Below are positions 61,637 to 64,000 of a DNA stretch of 64,000 nt, piece by piece. Below the pieces are notes generated by a model. The model saw nothing but the letters and a program-made list of their open reading frames with translations, was not told the DNA's origin and did not search any database. Numbering within the stretch: position 1 is the first letter of the stretch; each line of letters begins with the position of its first letter. The translations under genes were made by a program, and so were the position numbers. The DNA comes from Curvivirga sp965219885 (GTDB taxonomy: Bacteria; Pseudomonadota; Alphaproteobacteria; UBA8366; Aestuariispiraceae): positions 62,001-126,000 of the forward strand of contig NZ_CBDCOT010000008.1 in assembly GCF_965219885.1 (NCBI RefSeq), given 5' to 3'.

Positions 61637-62071
61637 TTACTTGCCATAAACCGAGTCAGCTCTTTTAGAGAAGGCTTCCACCATTTTATGAAAGACTTCT
61701 TTAAAGAACATATTCGCAACCCCTTGCAGAATGCGTGACTTAAATTCAAAATCGATCATAAAATTGACTTCACAACCGCCATCTACCTCAGAGAACTTCC
61801 ATTCGTTTAAGAGATGTTTAAAAGGTCCTGTTTCATATTTTACATCGACAATAAGGTTGTCATCGTAAAATGTAACTCGGCTAGTATATTTTTCATTGAA
61901 GTTCTTAAAGCCTGCCATCAAGTCCGCAAGAATAACATTATCCATACGCTTACGGATTCTGACATTCTGGCACCAAGGCAAGAATTCAGGATATTTTTCC
62001 ACGTCGCAAACAAGGTCATACATATCCTTAGGGGTATGCGCGATAAAATGTTTCTCCTCATGCCTTGGCAT
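61637..62071 (-). CDS. RatA/Coq10-like SRPBCC family protein
   Basis: A 144-residue START-fold protein of the ubiquinone-binding Coq10/RatA group. It shows YDLVCDVEKYPEFLPWCQNV near the N-terminus, and FMIDFEFKSRILQGVANMFF plus MVEAFSKRAD at the C-terminus. Homologues bind ubiquinone precursors; in E. coli RatA was described as inhibiting ribosome association, but in alphaproteobacteria a ubiquinone role is more usual. It lies 33 bases after lipA. Confidence 0.9.
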   Translation of the reverse strand: MPRHEEKHFIAHTPKDMYDLVCDVEKYPEFLPWCQNVRIRKRMDNVILADLMAGFKNFNEKYTSRVTFYDDNLIVDVKYETGPFKHLLNEWKFSEVDGGCEVNFMIDFEFKSRILQGVANMFFKEVFHKMVEAFSKRADSVYGK

Positions 62072-62104
62072 AAGGGCCCTCCTTCAATGAAAATGATATA
62101 TGAA

Positions 62105-63082
62105 CTATTTTGAAGATTCCGCTGTTTTTGCAAGCTGTTCATTACGTGCTTTGCGCAACTCTGCAAAATCATCACCGGCCAGATAGCTTGAACGTGTCAA
62201 TGGAGATGAGGACACCATCAAAAACCCTTTTGCGCGTGCCATTGTGGCATAATTTTCAAATTCTTCTGGCGTAACAAATTTGTCGATAGCCGCATGTTTA
62301 GGAGTTGGTTGTAAATATTGACCGACCGTCAAGAAATCCACATCTGCAGCCCGATAATCATCCATCATTTGTTGGATTTCGATTTTGGTCTCTCCAAGGC
62401 CGACCATGATACCAGATTTTGTAAAAATTGATGGATCTAGTTGTTTTACACGATCTAACAAGTTTAAGGATGTATAATAACGTGCGCCAGGACGAATGGT
62501 TGGATAGAGGCGCGGCACAGTTTCAAGATTATGATTAAATACATCTGGACGGGCTTCGACAACGATCTCCAATGCACCTTTTTTATCTTTAAAGTCAGGT
62601 GTCAGAATTTCAATAGTTGTATTGGGGGCACGTTCTCTAATCGCTTTAATAGTTTCAGCAAAATGCTGTGCGCCACCGTCATCAAGATCATCACGATCAA
62701 CAGATGTAACCACCACATGTTCCAGGCCTAATTTCGCGGTTGAATCTGCAACTCGATAAGGTTCAAAAATATCCAAACCGTTTGGTTTACCCGTTGTTAC
62801 ATTGCAGAAAGCACAAGCGCGCGTGCAAATCTCGCCCATAATCATAAATGTAGCATGCTTTTTTGCCCAACATTCGCCTATATTTGGGCATGCGGCTTCT
62901 TCACAGACGGTGACAAGGTTATTTTCCCGTACCAAAGACGCAGTTTTACGATAATCCTTGCTAACAGGCGCTTTTACCCTGATCCATTCGGGTTTACGCT
63001 GAATAGGATTATCTGGACGGTTTCTTTTTTCGGGATGTCGGTGTTTTGGTTTTTCAACTGGCTTTATTAGACTATCAGACAT
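62105..63082 (-). CDS. lipA: Lipoyl synthase
   Basis: A radical SAM enzyme that inserts two sulfurs into octanoyl chains on lipoyl domains. The 325-residue protein has the auxiliary cluster ligands CEEAACPNIGEC, the radical SAM motif CTRACAFC, and the C-terminal RSSY that coordinates the auxiliary cluster. AAAGGGCG precedes the ATG. It lies downstream of lpdA on the same strand, which links lipoate synthesis with the dehydrogenase complexes that use it. Confidence 0.97.
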   Translation of the reverse strand: MSDSLIKPVEKPKHRHPEKRNRPDNPIQRKPEWIRVKAPVSKDYRKTASLVRENNLVTVCEEAACPNIGECWAKKHATFMIMGEICTRACAFCNVTTGKPNGLDIFEPYRVADSTAKLGLEHVVVTSVDRDDLDDGGAQHFAETIKAIRERAPNTTIEILTPDFKDKKGALEIVVEARPDVFNHNLETVPRLYPTIRPGARYYTSLNLLDRVKQLDPSIFTKSGIMVGLGETKIEIQQMMDDYRAADVDFLTVGQYLQPTPKHAAIDKFVTPEEFENYATMARAKGFLMVSSSPLTRSSYLAGDDFAELRKARNEQLAKTAESSK

Positions 63083-63199
63083 TTCTGCGCCCTTTACTTT
63101 TTATTGTATGCGAAATCCCCACAACAAAGAAGGTATATCTCCACATGCAGCGTAAGTAAAGTAAACTATAGATATCTAAAGGCTGAGAAAGCTTTAAGC

Positions 63200-63421
63200 T
63201 TAAATCTCTTCAAGCTTAATTTTGTCAAAACCGGTTTTACGTGATTTCAGTGCAGTACTGATATTTTTCAGTAATAACTGTAAATCACCTGCATTATAGT
63301 CTTCGGAATCATTATCCAAAGCCAAATCGGTTTTCACAATTAAGACATGCGTCCACTTATTGTTACTCCACTCCATTTGTTTTTTCGTGGAAATAATATG
63401 AGGAACATCAATTTTCATCAT
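63200..63421 (-). CDS. Small hypothetical protein between lpdA and lipA
   Basis: A 73-residue frame starting with ATG at 63421 (a second ATG is 3 bases on) and preceded at about 7 bases by GGGAT. The product has mixed polar and hydrophobic sequence (HVLIVKTDLALDN, LQLLLKNISTALKSR) and no clear membrane segment. No family is recognised. Strand agreement with lpdA and lipA and reasonable codon use support it, but it could be a chance frame. Confidence 0.5.
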   Translation of the reverse strand: MMKIDVPHIISTKKQMEWSNNKWTHVLIVKTDLALDNDSEDYNAGDLQLLLKNISTALKSRKTGFDKIKLEEI

Positions 63422-63525
63422 GTCGCTATCCCATTCGCGCCAATTCCATTTCTCTATCTATATATTACTATTACTCAATTTACAAAAGATCAAATTTTAT
63501 CTTTGTTTTATTTATATTTTATCTT

Positions 63526-63559
63526 GAAGAGGGGAAATCACCTATAAACTCCCCTCTTC
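63526..63559 (-). terminator. Hairpin terminator after lpdA
   Basis: GAAGAGGGGA and TCCCCTCTTC form a perfect 10-bp stem around a 14-base loop, starting 13 bases beyond the lpdA stop. On the minus strand an AT-rich tail follows (AAGATAAAATATAAATAAAA). It is a likely end of the lpdA transcript. Confidence 0.7.
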
Positions 63560-63572
63560 ACAATAAAATCAA

Positions 63573-64000
63573 TTACATATGCACTACACGATCAAATGCA
63601 TCTAAAACAGATTCATGCATCATTTCTGATAATGTTGGATGCGGAAAGACCGTATGCATCAAATCTTCTTCAGTCGTTTCAAGTGTTTGAGCGATACTAT
63701 AACCTTGAATTAACTCAGTTACTTCCGCGCCAATCATATGTGCACCTAGTAATTCACCTGTCTTGGCATCAAACACTGTCTTGATTAAACCTTCCGGCTC
63801 CCCAAGCGCGATTGCTTTACCATTCCCAATGAATGGAAAACGTCCAACTTTGATATCATAACCGGCCTCTTTGGCTGCATCTTCAGTATAACCAACGGAT
63901 GCCACTTGCGGGTGGCAATATGTACAGCCAGGAATACGCTTTGTGTTTAGTGGGTGAACACCTTTAACGCCTGCGATCTTTTCAACGCAGATCACACCTT
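63573..64000 (-). CDS. lpdA: Dihydrolipoyl dehydrogenase, C-terminal part
   Basis: The E3 component of 2-oxoacid dehydrogenase complexes, which reoxidises dihydrolipoamide with FAD and NAD. Only the last 142 residues are in the window; the gene continues beyond the right edge. The visible interface domain has CTYCHPQVASVGYTEDAAK, then FPFIGNGKAIALGEPEG, and the catalytic His-Glu pair in VFPHPTLSEMMHE. The frame has no true start inside the window; a GTG at 63995 is an internal Val. Confidence 0.96.
   Translation of the reverse strand, partial: GVICVEKIAGVKGVHPLNTKRIPGCTYCHPQVASVGYTEDAAKEAGYDIKVGRFPFIGNGKAIALGEPEGLIKTVFDAKTGELLGAHMIGAEVTELIQGYSIAQTLETTEEDLMHTVFPHPTLSEMMHESVLDAFDRVVHM

Overview
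The window is an AT-rich stretch of an alphaproteobacterial chromosome. The evidence is gene order: dusB-ntrB-ntrC-ntrY-ntrX-trkA, hfq-hflX, a fused ispDF followed by pgpA and a cinA-type gene, a RatA/Coq10-like gene next to lipA and lpdA, and dacA-tmk-holB-metG-tatD. These are characteristic alphaproteobacterial neighbourhoods. The accessory genes (giant RTX protein, aryl polyene pigment cluster) fit a marine or host-associated bacterium of the Rhodospirillales-like lineages, but that placement is inference.

Layout. (1) 1-627: 5' part of a PAS-like signalling protein on the minus strand, cut by the window edge. (2) 919-9878, plus strand: murein hydrolases (MltB-like, RlpA, D-Ala-D-Ala carboxypeptidase), then thymidylate kinase, DNA polymerase III delta', methionyl-tRNA synthetase, TatD, a metallo-beta-lactamase-fold hydrolase and a small VOC protein. 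(3) 9879-10501: a 0.6 kb gap with hairpins and a possible 39-residue membrane peptide gene. (4) 10502-22983, minus strand: three genes encoding a HlyC-type lysine acyltransferase, a one-pass membrane-anchored protein, and an approximately 3,720-residue RTX protein built from calcium-binding repeats, LamG-like, cadherin-like and FG-GAP modules. (5) 23221-40060, minus strand: a tightly overlapping, nearly complete aryl polyene (APE) cluster colinear with apeC-apeR. It also carries a MIO-type aromatic amino acid ammonia-lyase and a flavin-dependent halogenase-like enzyme. A divergent phosphopantetheinyl transferase (40184-40828) can activate its carrier proteins. (6) 41027-46364: mazG, a YafY-type regulator divergent from a GST-like gene with a perfect operator palindrome, a class III cyclase, a beta-hydroxyacid dehydrogenase and an inositol monophosphatase family protein. 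(7) 46460-57689: hflX, hfq, a HAD phosphatase, trkA and the complete ntrYX/ntrBC nitrogen regulation set with dusB. (8) 57793-64000: a CcsA-like membrane protein, ispDF, pgpA, cinA C-terminal type, an XRE regulator, RatA/Coq10-like, lipA and the 3' end of lpdA.

How it fits together. The core genes on both sides (tatD/MBL and mazG/hflX/hfq) look like conserved chromosome, and regions 4 and 5 look like a roughly 31 kb accessory insertion between them. Both accessory loci act at the cell surface: one makes a huge secreted calcium-binding protein that may be lysine-acylated, the other an outer-membrane polyene pigment with its own export machinery (MMPL, LolA-like, lipoproteins). No type I secretion genes, RNA genes, insertion sequences or CRISPR arrays were seen.

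The most promising unusual items are the HlyC / membrane protein / RTX unit, whose RTX protein shows no hydrophobic HlyA-type pore region, and the APE cluster variant with ammonia-lyase plus halogenase, a split ApeJ and no methyltransferase.
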